Shown: in pieces, positions 1 through 5,111 of the stretch | Numbering within the stretch: the first letter of the stretch is position 1 | Layout: each line of letters begins with the position of its first letter | Source: Pseudonocardia sp. | GTDB taxonomy: Bacteria; Actinomycetota; Actinomycetes; Mycobacteriales; Pseudonocardiaceae | DNA length: 7,128 bases | Direction of reading: 5' to 3' | NCBI GenBank assembly: GCA_030453005.1 | Contig: JAKDLE010000142.1 | Span: 1 to 7,128, forward strand | Program-made: the position numbers and the translations under genes | Notes under the pieces: model-generated | What the model was told of the DNA's origin: nothing | Seen by the model: the letters and a program-made list of their open reading frames with translations, nothing else | Database searches by the model: none

Positions 1-105
1 TGCGCACTCCCCCGGCGCCGGTGGCTCGGGCTGCGCGACGGCCACCACGGACCCGCTCAGCAGAGCCAGCGCCACGAGGCCCCCGATGGTGACCTGTCGT
101 CTCAT
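1..105 (-). CDS. N-terminus of a secreted protein of unknown function (partial, runs off the left edge)
   Basis: Thirty-five codons are present from an ATG at 105-103 and the frame is still open at base 1. The translated start is a classic Sec signal peptide: a basic n-region (MRRQ), a hydrophobic core at about residues 7-23 (IGGLVALALLSGSVVAV), and an Ala-Val-Ala cleavage motif after residue 24. The mature protein would begin QPEPPAPGEC, a Pro-rich linker-like start. Cys34 is not in a lipobox, so a lipoprotein is unlikely. A strong ribosome binding site (GGGGGA on the minus strand, 116-111) sits 5 bases before the ATG and supports this start. The gene begins 228 bases beyond the pdxS stop, after hairpins and a repeat-rich region, so it is probably its own transcription unit. 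The catalytic or binding part lies outside the window, so no function is assigned. Confidence 0.78.
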   Translation of the reverse strand, partial: MRRQVTIGGLVALALLSGSVVAVAQPEPPAPGECA

Positions 106-141
106 GCGAATCCCCCAGCATCTCCACGACACACAACTCGT

Positions 142-247
142 GTCACAACTCGGACGCTGCGGACAGTAGGCCGAATCCGTCACTCTGATCCCTCACGTCA
201 CACCATCGAGCACCCGGATCCACACGGGCGGTGTCACGAAACGTCAC
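142..247 (-). promoter_or_regulatory. Array of five GTCAC direct repeats upstream of the secreted-protein gene
   Basis: GTCAC occurs on the plus strand at 142-146, 179-183, 197-201, 233-237 and 243-247, all in the same orientation (GTGAC when read with the gene). The last two form GTCACGAAACGTCAC with a 10-base repeat period, the geometry of a tandem site for an OmpR-type winged-helix dimer on one face of the helix. M. tuberculosis MtrA is reported to bind GTCACA-like direct repeats, and its regulon includes secreted cell-wall enzymes. Assignment to MtrA is inference. The copies do not form a TGTGA-N6-TCACA palindrome, which argues against a Crp/GlxR site. The array lies 37-142 bases ahead of the ATG at 105. 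Confidence 0.5.
163..168 (-). promoter_or_regulatory. Candidate -10 box (TACTGT) for the secreted-protein gene
   Basis: The minus strand reads TACTGT here, matching the actinobacterial TAnnnT -10 pattern. Transcription would begin near 156 and leave a leader of about 50 bases before the ATG at 105. No good -35 hexamer is found at the usual spacing, so an activator, perhaps at the neighbouring GTCAC repeats, would be needed. A match this short is weak evidence. Confidence 0.3.
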
Positions 248-257
248 CGCCGCCCGA

Positions 258-276
258 CCCGATCGCGGTGATCGGG
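258..276 (-). terminator. Stem-loop downstream of pdxS, possible terminator
   Basis: A perfect 7-bp stem, CCCGATC with GATCGGG, closes a 5-base loop (265-269). A competing 8-bp stem pairs 250-257 (CCGCCCGA) with 272-279 (TCGGGCGG). It starts about 57 bases past the pdxS stop. There is no U-run after it, which is common in actinobacterial terminators but leaves termination unproven. It could also be a processing or RNA-stability element. Confidence 0.35.
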
Positions 277-299
277 CGGACGGCGGCGACGAACGGTGC

Positions 300-338
300 G
301 GTGAGCGGTCGGGCTACCCCTGTGGGGGAACGGTCACC
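300..338 (-). terminator. Imperfect hairpin overlapping the pdxS stop codon, possible terminator
   Basis: In the minus-strand RNA, GGUGACCG (338-331) can pair with CGCUCACC (307-300) with one internal mismatch. Inside it, CCCC (327-324) and GGGG (320-317) close a 3-base ACA loop. The pdxS stop codon (336-334) lies in the 5' arm. No U-tract follows. Together with the hairpin at 258-276 it may end the operon transcript. This is a hand-drawn fold without energies. Confidence 0.35.
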
Positions 339-1257
339 AACCGCGGGAGGCGTAGCGCTGGGAGTCGGCCAGGTCGGCGACGTTGATCCCGACCATCGCC
401 TCGCCCAGCCCGCGCGAGACCTTGGCGATCACGTCGGGGTCGTCGAAGAACGTGGTGGCCTTGACGATGGCCTCGGCGCGCTGGGCCGGGTCGCCGGACT
501 TGAAGATCCCCGAGCCGACGAACACGCCCTCGGCGCCGAGCTGCATCATCATCGCGGCGTCGGCGGGGGTGGCGATGCCGCCCGCGGTGAACAGCACGAC
601 GGGCAGCTTGCCGGACCGCGCGATCTCGCGGACCAGCTCGACCGGTGCCCGCAGCTCCTTGGCCGCGACCCACAGCTCGGCCTCGTCGAGCGCGGCCAGC
701 TTGCGGATCTCGCTGCGGATGGAACGCATGTGCCGGGTGGCCTCGACGACGTTGCCGGTGCCCGCCTCACCCTTCGAGCGGATCATCGCCGCGCCCTCGG
801 AGATGCGTCGCAGCGCCTCACCCAGGTTGGTGGCACCGCACACGAACGGCACGGTGTAGGCCCACTTGTCGATGTGGTGGGCCTCGTCGGCGGGGGTGAG
901 CACCTCGGACTCGTCGATGTAGTCGACGCCGAGGCTCTGCAGCACCTGCGCCTCGACGAAGTGCCCGATGCGGGCCTTGGCCATCACCGGGATCGAGACG
1001 GCGTCGACGATGCCGGAGATCATGTCGGGGTCGCTCATCCGGGCGACCCCGCCCTGCGCGCGGATGTCGGCGGGCACCCGCTCCAGCGCCATGACCGCGA
1101 CGGCGCCCGCATCCTCGGCGATCCTCGCCTGCGCGGCGTCGACGACGTCCATGATCACGCCGCCTTTGAGCATCTCGGCCATCCCGCGCTTGACACGTGC
1201 GGTGCCCAGCTCGTTTCCGTGGGCGGCGGATGCGGCGGACTGCTCGGGCGACGACAC
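334..1257 (-). CDS. pdxS: Pyridoxal 5'-phosphate synthase lyase subunit PdxS
   Basis: The 307-residue protein is the synthase subunit of the deoxyxylulose-5-phosphate-independent vitamin B6 pathway. It builds PLP in the cytoplasm from ribose 5-phosphate, glyceraldehyde 3-phosphate and ammonia delivered by the glutaminase PdxT. The whole (beta/alpha)8 barrel is present and very conserved: RVKRGMAEM near residue 21, Asp37 in GGVIMDVV, the first Schiff-base lysine Lys94 in [22 protein letters not shown] at 112-124, the second lysine Lys162 in [40 protein letters not shown], and the RGW terminus. The two lysines correspond to B. subtilis Lys81 and Lys149, both offset by 13 because of a longer N-terminus. 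The start is GTG at 1257-1255, with AGAGG (1269-1265) 7 bases upstream. It follows the LemA-like gene by 73 bases and could be read through from it or have its own promoter. pdxT, often adjacent, is not the next gene. Confidence 0.98.
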   Translation of the reverse strand: MSSPEQSAASAAHGNELGTARVKRGMAEMLKGGVIMDVVDAAQARIAEDAGAVAVMALERVPADIRAQGGVARMSDPDMISGIVDAVSIPVMAKARIGHFVEAQVLQSLGVDYIDESEVLTPADEAHHIDKWAYTVPFVCGATNLGEALRRISEGAAMIRSKGEAGTGNVVEATRHMRSIRSEIRKLAALDEAELWVAAKELRAPVELVREIARSGKLPVVLFTAGGIATPADAAMMMQLGAEGVFVGSGIFKSGDPAQRAEAIVKATTFFDDPDVIAKVSRGLGEAMVGINVADLADSQRYASRGW

Positions 1258-1330
1258 GGCGGTACCTCTCAGATCAGGGAGACTCGGTCAGGCGGACAGG
1301 GCCCATGCGAAGGAACCACCCGATCGTACG
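1258..1330 (-). promoter_or_regulatory. Leader region of pdxS with a candidate -10 box and ribosome binding site
   Basis: This is the 73-base gap between the LemA-like gene and pdxS. The minus strand carries TACGAT at 1328-1323, matching TAnnnT, but no clear -35 hexamer, so an internal promoter is only possible. A Shine-Dalgarno-like AGAGG lies at 1269-1265. TCTC (1282-1279) and GAGA (1270-1267) could form a small hairpin that partly covers that site. I see no palindromic site that I can assign to the MocR-type regulator PdxR. Confidence 0.3.
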
Positions 1331-1837
1331 TCAGCGGGGAGTCAGGGGTCCCCGGGCCGGTTCGGGGTCGGCGATCTCGAAGTAGGTGGGCAGGGGCGCG
1401 GTGCCGTGCAGGCGCAGGAGCCGGACGAGGCGGCGGGAGCGCAGGTCGAGGGTGTCGCGCACGGCGTCGTTGTGCACGCGCCTGCCCAGCACGACCAGCT
1501 GCTCGGCGTCGACGAGCTCGGCGTGCAGGCGGTTGTCCAGGGCGGAGCGGTCCAGCCCGGCGAGCAGCCGCCCGAGTGTGTTCTCCCGCACCTCGCGCTC
1601 GGCGCTAAGGCCCGCCGTCGCCAGTGCGGCCGCGGCGGCCGCCCGCACGGTCTCTTTCCGCAGCCGCGCGCCCACGGCCGCCCGACGGGCCAGCGCCGAC
1701 TCCAGTCCGGACCGCGCCGCATCGGTGCGGATGTGCAGCCGGTGCAGCCGCCGTACCCGTCCGACGACGAGCGTGCCGACGGCCCCCACCAGCACGCCGA
1801 GCGCGACGATCACGGCGACGACCAGCGCGGTGGTCAT
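1331..1837 (-). CDS. Small LemA-like single-pass membrane protein, NUDIX domain absent
   Basis: The 168-residue protein begins with one transmembrane helix (about residues 3-26) followed by a basic stretch, RVRRLHRLHIR, at 27-37. By the positive-inside rule this puts the helical C-terminal part in the cytoplasm. The rest is predicted alpha-helical. Residues 38-52 (TDAARSGLESALARR) resemble the first LemA helix. Residues 117-155 (from LGRRVHNDAVRDTL to PLPTYFEI) resemble the LemA C-terminus, where a YNDAVR-like motif precedes a short YFEI end. From memory, the equivalent gene after pimA in M. tuberculosis (Rv2609c) couples a similar N-terminal region to a NUDIX hydrolase domain; here the protein stops after the LemA-like part. 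The ATG at 1837-1835 overlaps the pimA stop as ATGA, and GGGGA lies about 7 bases upstream. A role in the cell envelope is inferred only from position. Confidence 0.87.
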   Translation of the reverse strand: MTTALVVAVIVALGVLVGAVGTLVVGRVRRLHRLHIRTDAARSGLESALARRAAVGARLRKETVRAAAAAALATAGLSAEREVRENTLGRLLAGLDRSALDNRLHAELVDAEQLVVLGRRVHNDAVRDTLDLRSRRLVRLLRLHGTAPLPTYFEIADPEPARGPLTPR

Positions 1838-2970
1838 CCCGCCGTCCCCGTCCGCGGGTCGGCGGCGACGGCCGCCCGGTAGACCTGCACGACCGCGCCT
1901 GCGACGACCGGCCAGTCGAACGCGGCAACCCGTCGGCGCCCCGCCGCGGAGAGCGCGGCGCGGCGGTCGGGGTCGTCGAGCAGCGCCGCGAGGCCGCGGG
2001 CCAGCGCGCCCGCGTCCCCGGCGGGGAACAGCTCGCCCGCGGGGCCGAGCACCGAGCGGAACGGGGCGAGGTCGGCGGCCAGCACGGGTGCGCCAGCGGC
2101 CATCGCCTCGGTGAGTACCATTCCGAAGCTCTCGCCACCGCGGTGCGGCGCGCACAGCACGTCCATCGACCGCATGGCCGCGGCCTTGCCCGCGTCGTCG
2201 AGGGCCCCGAGCAGGTCGAGCCGCTCGGCGACGGGGCCTGCCCGGCGGCGCAGCGCGTCGGCGTCCCCGCGGCCGACGACGACCAGCCGCAGGTCCGGAC
2301 GCCGGGGGGCCAGCAGAGCCACGGCGTCGAGGAGGACCGACATGCCCTTGCGCGGCTCGTCGAAGCGGCCCACGAACCCGACGGGCTCCCCCGCGGTGGG
2401 CCGCACCGGGCCGTGCGCGAACAGGCCGACGTCGACGCCGTTGGGGATCTCGACGGCGTCCCCGCCCAGGTGGCGGACCTGCACGCGGCGGGCCGTGGGC
2501 GACACCGCGATGCGTGCGGTCACCTTCTCCATCAGCGGCCGCACCACCGCGCTGAGCGCGCTGAGCGTCCGGGAGCGCTCGGTGGCGGTGTGGAAGGTCA
2601 CCACGATCGGGCCGCGCGCGACCAACAGCGTGAGCACCGAGAGGCTCACGGTGGTGGGCTCGTGCAGGTGCAGGACGTCGAACGGGTACCCCGTCGGCCG
2701 ACTGCCCTGCTCGAGCCAGCGTCGGACCCGCGACAGCGCCACCGGGCCGAACCGCACCCGGGCGACCGACCCGTTGTAGGGCACGGCGACGGCCCGGCCC
2801 GCGGGGGTCACGAAGTCGGGGACCGGGCCGCCCGCCGGGGCCAGCACGTCGACGTGGTGACCCAGCGTCAGCAGGGCGCGCGCGAGGTCGAGGACGTGGG
2901 CCTGGACCCCTCCGGGCACGTCCAGTGAGTACGGGCAGACGATGCCGATGCGTAGCGGCCGGTGGGTCAC
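1834..2970 (-). CDS. pimA: Phosphatidylinositol alpha-mannosyltransferase PimA
   Basis: The 378-residue GT4 (GT-B fold) glycosyltransferase transfers mannose from GDP-mannose to the 2-position of inositol in phosphatidylinositol, the first committed step of PIM synthesis, at the inner face of the plasma membrane. Length matches mycobacterial PimA. Visible motifs: CPYSLDVPGGVQAHV with the Gly20-Gly21 loop, PYNGSVARVRFGP at 64-76, a basic amphipathic helix near 80-86 (SRVRRWL) as in the membrane-binding region of the M. smegmatis enzyme, HLHEPTTVSL, His127 in TFHT, EIPNGVDVGLF, Arg202 and Lys208 in GRFDEPRKGM, and the EX7E motif as Glu280 and Glu288 in GGESFGMVLTEAM. The start is GTG at 2970-2968, overlapping the patA stop as GTGA. 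It is the conserved start just before LRIGIVCPYS, although the frame stays open far upstream. Its stop overlaps the next gene by 4 bases. Confidence 0.96.
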   Translation of the reverse strand: MTHRPLRIGIVCPYSLDVPGGVQAHVLDLARALLTLGHHVDVLAPAGGPVPDFVTPAGRAVAVPYNGSVARVRFGPVALSRVRRWLEQGSRPTGYPFDVLHLHEPTTVSLSVLTLLVARGPIVVTFHTATERSRTLSALSAVVRPLMEKVTARIAVSPTARRVQVRHLGGDAVEIPNGVDVGLFAHGPVRPTAGEPVGFVGRFDEPRKGMSVLLDAVALLAPRRPDLRLVVVGRGDADALRRRAGPVAERLDLLGALDDAGKAAAMRSMDVLCAPHRGGESFGMVLTEAMAAGAPVLAADLAPFRSVLGPAGELFPAGDAGALARGLAALLDDPDRRAALSAAGRRRVAAFDWPVVAGAVVQVYRAAVAADPRTGTAG

Positions 2971-3884
2971 GGACGGTCCGCGTTCCAGATCGGCTGGAGC
3001 ATGTGCCAGTCGGTGGGCACGGCGGCGAGCATCGTGCCGAGCGCGTCGGCGAGGTCCTGCGTGGCCTTGGCCACGGCCGCGCGGTCGGGCACCTCGACGG
3101 GCGGACCGATGTCGACCGCCCAACCTCCCGGGGTGAACGACGGCACCGCGGGCAGCAGCAGTGCGCCGGTCAGGGCCGCGAGCCGGGCCGCGCCGCCGGG
3201 CAGCCGGGCAGGCTCGCCGCACAGGGAGACCTCGACGCCGGTGCCGCCGAGGTCGCGGTCCGAGACCAGGCAGACGACGCCGCCGGAGCGCAGCCGCCTG
3301 GTCAGCGCGCGGTAGGCCCGCGACCCGTCCTCCGCCGCGACCACCTCGAACCCCAACGACTCGCGGAACGACACGAAGCGCCGGTAGAGCGACTCCGGAC
3401 GCAGCCGCGCCGCCACCGTGGTGAACCCCGGCTCCCGACCGAGCGCCCGGAGCGTGTGCACCAGCCACACGCCCGCGACGTCCCAGTTGCCGCTGTGGGT
3501 GAGCGCGACGACCACGCCCCTGGGCTCGACACCCGGGCCCCCGCGCTGGGCGTCGAGGAGGGGCTGTGCGCCGCGCACGTGGGGGTCCATCCGGCGGTGG
3601 ACGTCGGCGAGGTCCATCGACGACAGCCGGAACACCTCGCACCAGTACCGGGCGTAGCTCCGCAGGCCGTCGCGGACGTCTGCGTCGAGCTCGGCGGGCG
3701 TGGCGTCGGGGATGAGCCGGGCGAGGTTGGCCCGCAGCTGCCGCGCGCCCGGGCCGTCGCGCCGGGCGGCCCGGTCGGCCCCCAGCCGGAACAGCGCGTG
3801 CGCCACGCCGGCAGGCAGCATGCGGACCCCGCGCCACCCCGCGGCGTACCCGGCGTCGACGAGCCGTTCGCGCACGTCGCTCAC
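2967..3884 (-). CDS. patA: Phosphatidylinositol mannoside acyltransferase PatA
   Basis: The 305-residue protein belongs to the LpxL/HtrB-like lipid acyltransferase family. In mycobacteria PatA moves a palmitoyl group from acyl-CoA to the 6-position of the mannose added by PimA, giving Ac1PIM species. The HX4D catalytic motif is His130-Asp135 in THSGNWD. Downstream are RLRPESLYRRF, Arg174 in SFRESLGFE (equivalent to M. smegmatis Arg164 by my alignment from memory), SDRDLGGTGVEV at 208-219, and CGEPARLPGGAARLAALTGA at 222-241. The position I align with M. smegmatis Glu200 is Asp209 here. The C-terminus, TDWHMLQPIWNADRP, matches the family. There is no signal peptide, in line with a membrane-associated cytoplasmic enzyme. 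The start is GTG at 3884-3882, overlapping the pgsA stop as GTGA. The gene sits between pgsA and pimA as in mycobacteria, which supports PatA over a generic lauroyl acyltransferase. Confidence 0.94.
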   Translation of the reverse strand: MSDVRERLVDAGYAAGWRGVRMLPAGVAHALFRLGADRAARRDGPGARQLRANLARLIPDATPAELDADVRDGLRSYARYWCEVFRLSSMDLADVHRRMDPHVRGAQPLLDAQRGGPGVEPRGVVVALTHSGNWDVAGVWLVHTLRALGREPGFTTVAARLRPESLYRRFVSFRESLGFEVVAAEDGSRAYRALTRRLRSGGVVCLVSDRDLGGTGVEVSLCGEPARLPGGAARLAALTGALLLPAVPSFTPGGWAVDIGPPVEVPDRAAVAKATQDLADALGTMLAAVPTDWHMLQPIWNADRP

Positions 3885-4486
3885 CGCGCCTGCGCGCTGC
3901 GGTACACCGCGACGAGGCGCTGCCCGAACGTCCACACCGACGCGGCGGCGAGCAGCCACAGTGCCACGGCCACTGCGTAGGGCACGCCGAGCCCCTCCAG
4001 CCCGCTGCCGACCAAGGCGATGATCAGACGCTCGGGCCGCTCCACGAGCCCGCCGTCGGCGCAGAGCCCCATCCCCTCGGCCCGGGCCTTGACGTACGAC
4101 ACGACCTGCCCGACCACCAGGCACAGCAGCGCGGCGACGCCGACGAGCCGCTGGTCGCCGACCCCGAGCGCCCACCAGGCCAGCGCCGCGAACAGGGCGC
4201 CGTCGGCGACGCGGTCGCAGGTGGAGTCCAGCACCGCGCCGAACGGCGTGCCGCGGCCGGACGCCCGGGCCATCGCGCCGTCGACCAGGTCGAACATCAC
4301 GAAGAACCAGACGACCAGCGTGCCGACGAACAGCTCGCCGCGCGGCAGGAACCAGACCGCGGCCGCGGCCGAACCGAGCGTGCCCACGACGGTGACCGCG
4401 TTGGGCGTGACCCCGCGCCCGACCAGCCAGCGCCCGAGGGGCTCGGCGACGCGGTTGACGTGGACGCGGGCGAAGACGTTGAGCAT
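3881..4486 (-). CDS. pgsA: Phosphatidylinositol phosphate synthase (CDP-alcohol phosphatidyltransferase) PgsA
   Basis: The 201-residue integral membrane enzyme condenses CDP-diacylglycerol with inositol 1-phosphate to give phosphatidylinositol phosphate, which is dephosphorylated to phosphatidylinositol, the substrate of PimA. The complete CDP-alcohol phosphotransferase signature is present: Asp66, Asp69, Gly70 and Arg74 in DLVDGAMAR, then Gly83, Asp87 and Asp91 in GAVLDSTCDR. SYVKARAEG at 130-138 and ERPERLI at 149-155 are typical of the actinobacterial phosphatidylinositol phosphate synthase rather than of phosphatidylglycerophosphate synthase. Several hydrophobic segments fit a multi-pass protein. 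I chose the ATG at 4486-4484, preceded by CAGGAG with 4 bases spacing. An upstream in-frame GTG at 4519 would add 11 residues but has a poor ribosome binding site. The gene lies 45 bases after the HIT gene and overlaps patA by 4 bases. Confidence 0.95.
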   Translation of the reverse strand: MLNVFARVHVNRVAEPLGRWLVGRGVTPNAVTVVGTLGSAAAAVWFLPRGELFVGTLVVWFFVMFDLVDGAMARASGRGTPFGAVLDSTCDRVADGALFAALAWWALGVGDQRLVGVAALLCLVVGQVVSYVKARAEGMGLCADGGLVERPERLIIALVGSGLEGLGVPYAVAVALWLLAAASVWTFGQRLVAVYRSAQAR

Positions 4487-4531
4487 CGCGCTCCTGCTGG
4501 TGGGCCTGGGCTCCCACACTATCCGGGCAGC

Positions 4532-5095
4532 CTATCCGCGCAGCTCCCACGCCGACGCCAGCAGGTCGCGAGTCTCACTGAGCAGCTGCGGGATGACCTT
4601 CGTCTGCCCGACGACGGCGATGAAGTTCGCGTCGCCGCCCCAGCGCGGCACGACGTGCTGGTGCAGATGGTCGGCGAGCGACCCGCCCGCGACGGCGCCC
4701 AGGTTCATCCCGACGTTGAACGCGTGCGGCGAGGCGACGCGCTTCATCGTCCGCACGGCCTCCTGGGTGAACGTCGTCAGCTCCGCGGCCTCGGCGCCGG
4801 TGAGGTCCTCCAGCTCCGCGACGTGGCGGTAGGGCAGCACCATGAGGTGCCCGGGGTTGTAGGGGTGCAGGTTGAGCACCGCGTACACGGACTCCCCACG
4901 CGCCACGACGAGCCCCTCGGCGTCGGGCAGGCCCGGGATCCGACAGAACGGGCAGCCCTGTGCGCCTGCGTCCTTGATGTAGGCCAGGCGGTGGGGGGTC
5001 CACAACCGGCGGAAGGCGTCGGGCGCGCCGACGCCGTCGCGCGGTTCCAGGTCCGGCTCCCCCGGCCCGCCGGACGCTGCGGGCCCCTCGGTCAT
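4532..5095 (-). CDS. HIT-family protein, probable Ap4A phosphorylase (Rv2613c-like)
   Basis: The 187-residue cytoplasmic nucleotide-binding protein has the histidine-triad motif HLHQHVVP, with His143, His145 and His147; the middle one would be the nucleophile. Other family marks are CPFC at 48-51 (probable zinc-site cysteines), LNLHPYNPGHLMVLPYRHVAEL at 75-96 (given by position), and FNVGMNLG. The M. tuberculosis homologue Rv2613c is reported to be a diadenosine tetraphosphate phosphorylase. The residues I remember as characteristic of it (Asn139, Gly146, Ser147, Trp160) fall on Asn131, Gly138, Ser139 and Trp152 here, all with the same offset of 8. The first 25 residues are a Gly/Pro-rich, probably disordered extension. 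The ATG at 5095-5093 lies 16 bases past the thrS stop with a weak G-rich ribosome site, so translation may depend on thrS. The stop is TAG. Confidence 0.94.
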   Translation of the reverse strand: MTEGPAASGGPGEPDLEPRDGVGAPDAFRRLWTPHRLAYIKDAGAQGCPFCRIPGLPDAEGLVVARGESVYAVLNLHPYNPGHLMVLPYRHVAELEDLTGAEAAELTTFTQEAVRTMKRVASPHAFNVGMNLGAVAGGSLADHLHQHVVPRWGGDANFIAVVGQTKVIPQLLSETRDLLASAWELRG

Positions 5096-5111
5096 CGCTG
5101 CACCCGGCCCG

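Larger units (their letters stand above)
106..333. other. 228-base intergenic region between pdxS and the secreted-protein gene
   Basis: This is the longest gene-free stretch in the window. On the pdxS side it holds two hairpin-forming segments (about 300-338, overlapping the pdxS stop, and 258-276). On the other side it holds five same-direction GTCAC copies between 142 and 247, a 9-base direct repeat (132-140 and 144-152), a candidate -10 box and a ribosome binding site for the minus-strand gene starting at 105. It looks less GC-rich than the flanking genes, as expected for a promoter region. No convincing open frame starts and ends within it. Confidence 0.8.

Noticed and set aside
128..248. 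Crp/GlxR site (TGTGA-N6-TCACA) in the intergenic region
   Set aside because: TGTGAC and GTCAC half-sites occur, but no pair has the inverted orientation and 6-base spacing required. All GTCAC copies are direct repeats.
1264..1282. Fragments resembling a TPP riboswitch (CCTGATCTG and CTGAGAGG) just before pdxS
   Set aside because: In the THI box the CUGAGA element precedes CCUGAUC and the fold needs about 100 bases. Here the order is reversed and overlapping, and the leader has only 73 bases. This is a chance similarity.
1274..1306. Ten-codon leader peptide (minus-strand ATG at 1306, stop at 1276-1274) ahead of pdxS
   Set aside because: There is no adequate ribosome site, since the only G-rich stretch would fall at the predicted transcript start. 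The peptide has no regulatory residue run and no attenuator-like pair of hairpins follows.
1834..3837. Extended pimA frame of 667 residues reaching back into patA
   Set aside because: The upstream part overlaps patA in another frame and has low-complexity composition. Conserved PimA sequence begins right after the GTG at 2970, and the length from there (378) matches the family.
268..3980. Long plus-strand open frames (268-1608, 1624-2928, 2925-3980)
   Set aside because: They lie antisense to pdxS, the LemA-like gene, pimA and patA. Their translations are low-complexity Arg/Gly/Asp/His-rich sequence typical of high-GC shadow frames, and they match no recognisable family.
4487..4519. Upstream GTG start for pgsA at 4519
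   Set aside because: It would add 11 residues (WEPRPTSRSA after the start) with no similarity to known PgsA starts and no good ribosome site, whereas the ATG at 4486 has CAGGAG upstream. It is not strictly excluded.
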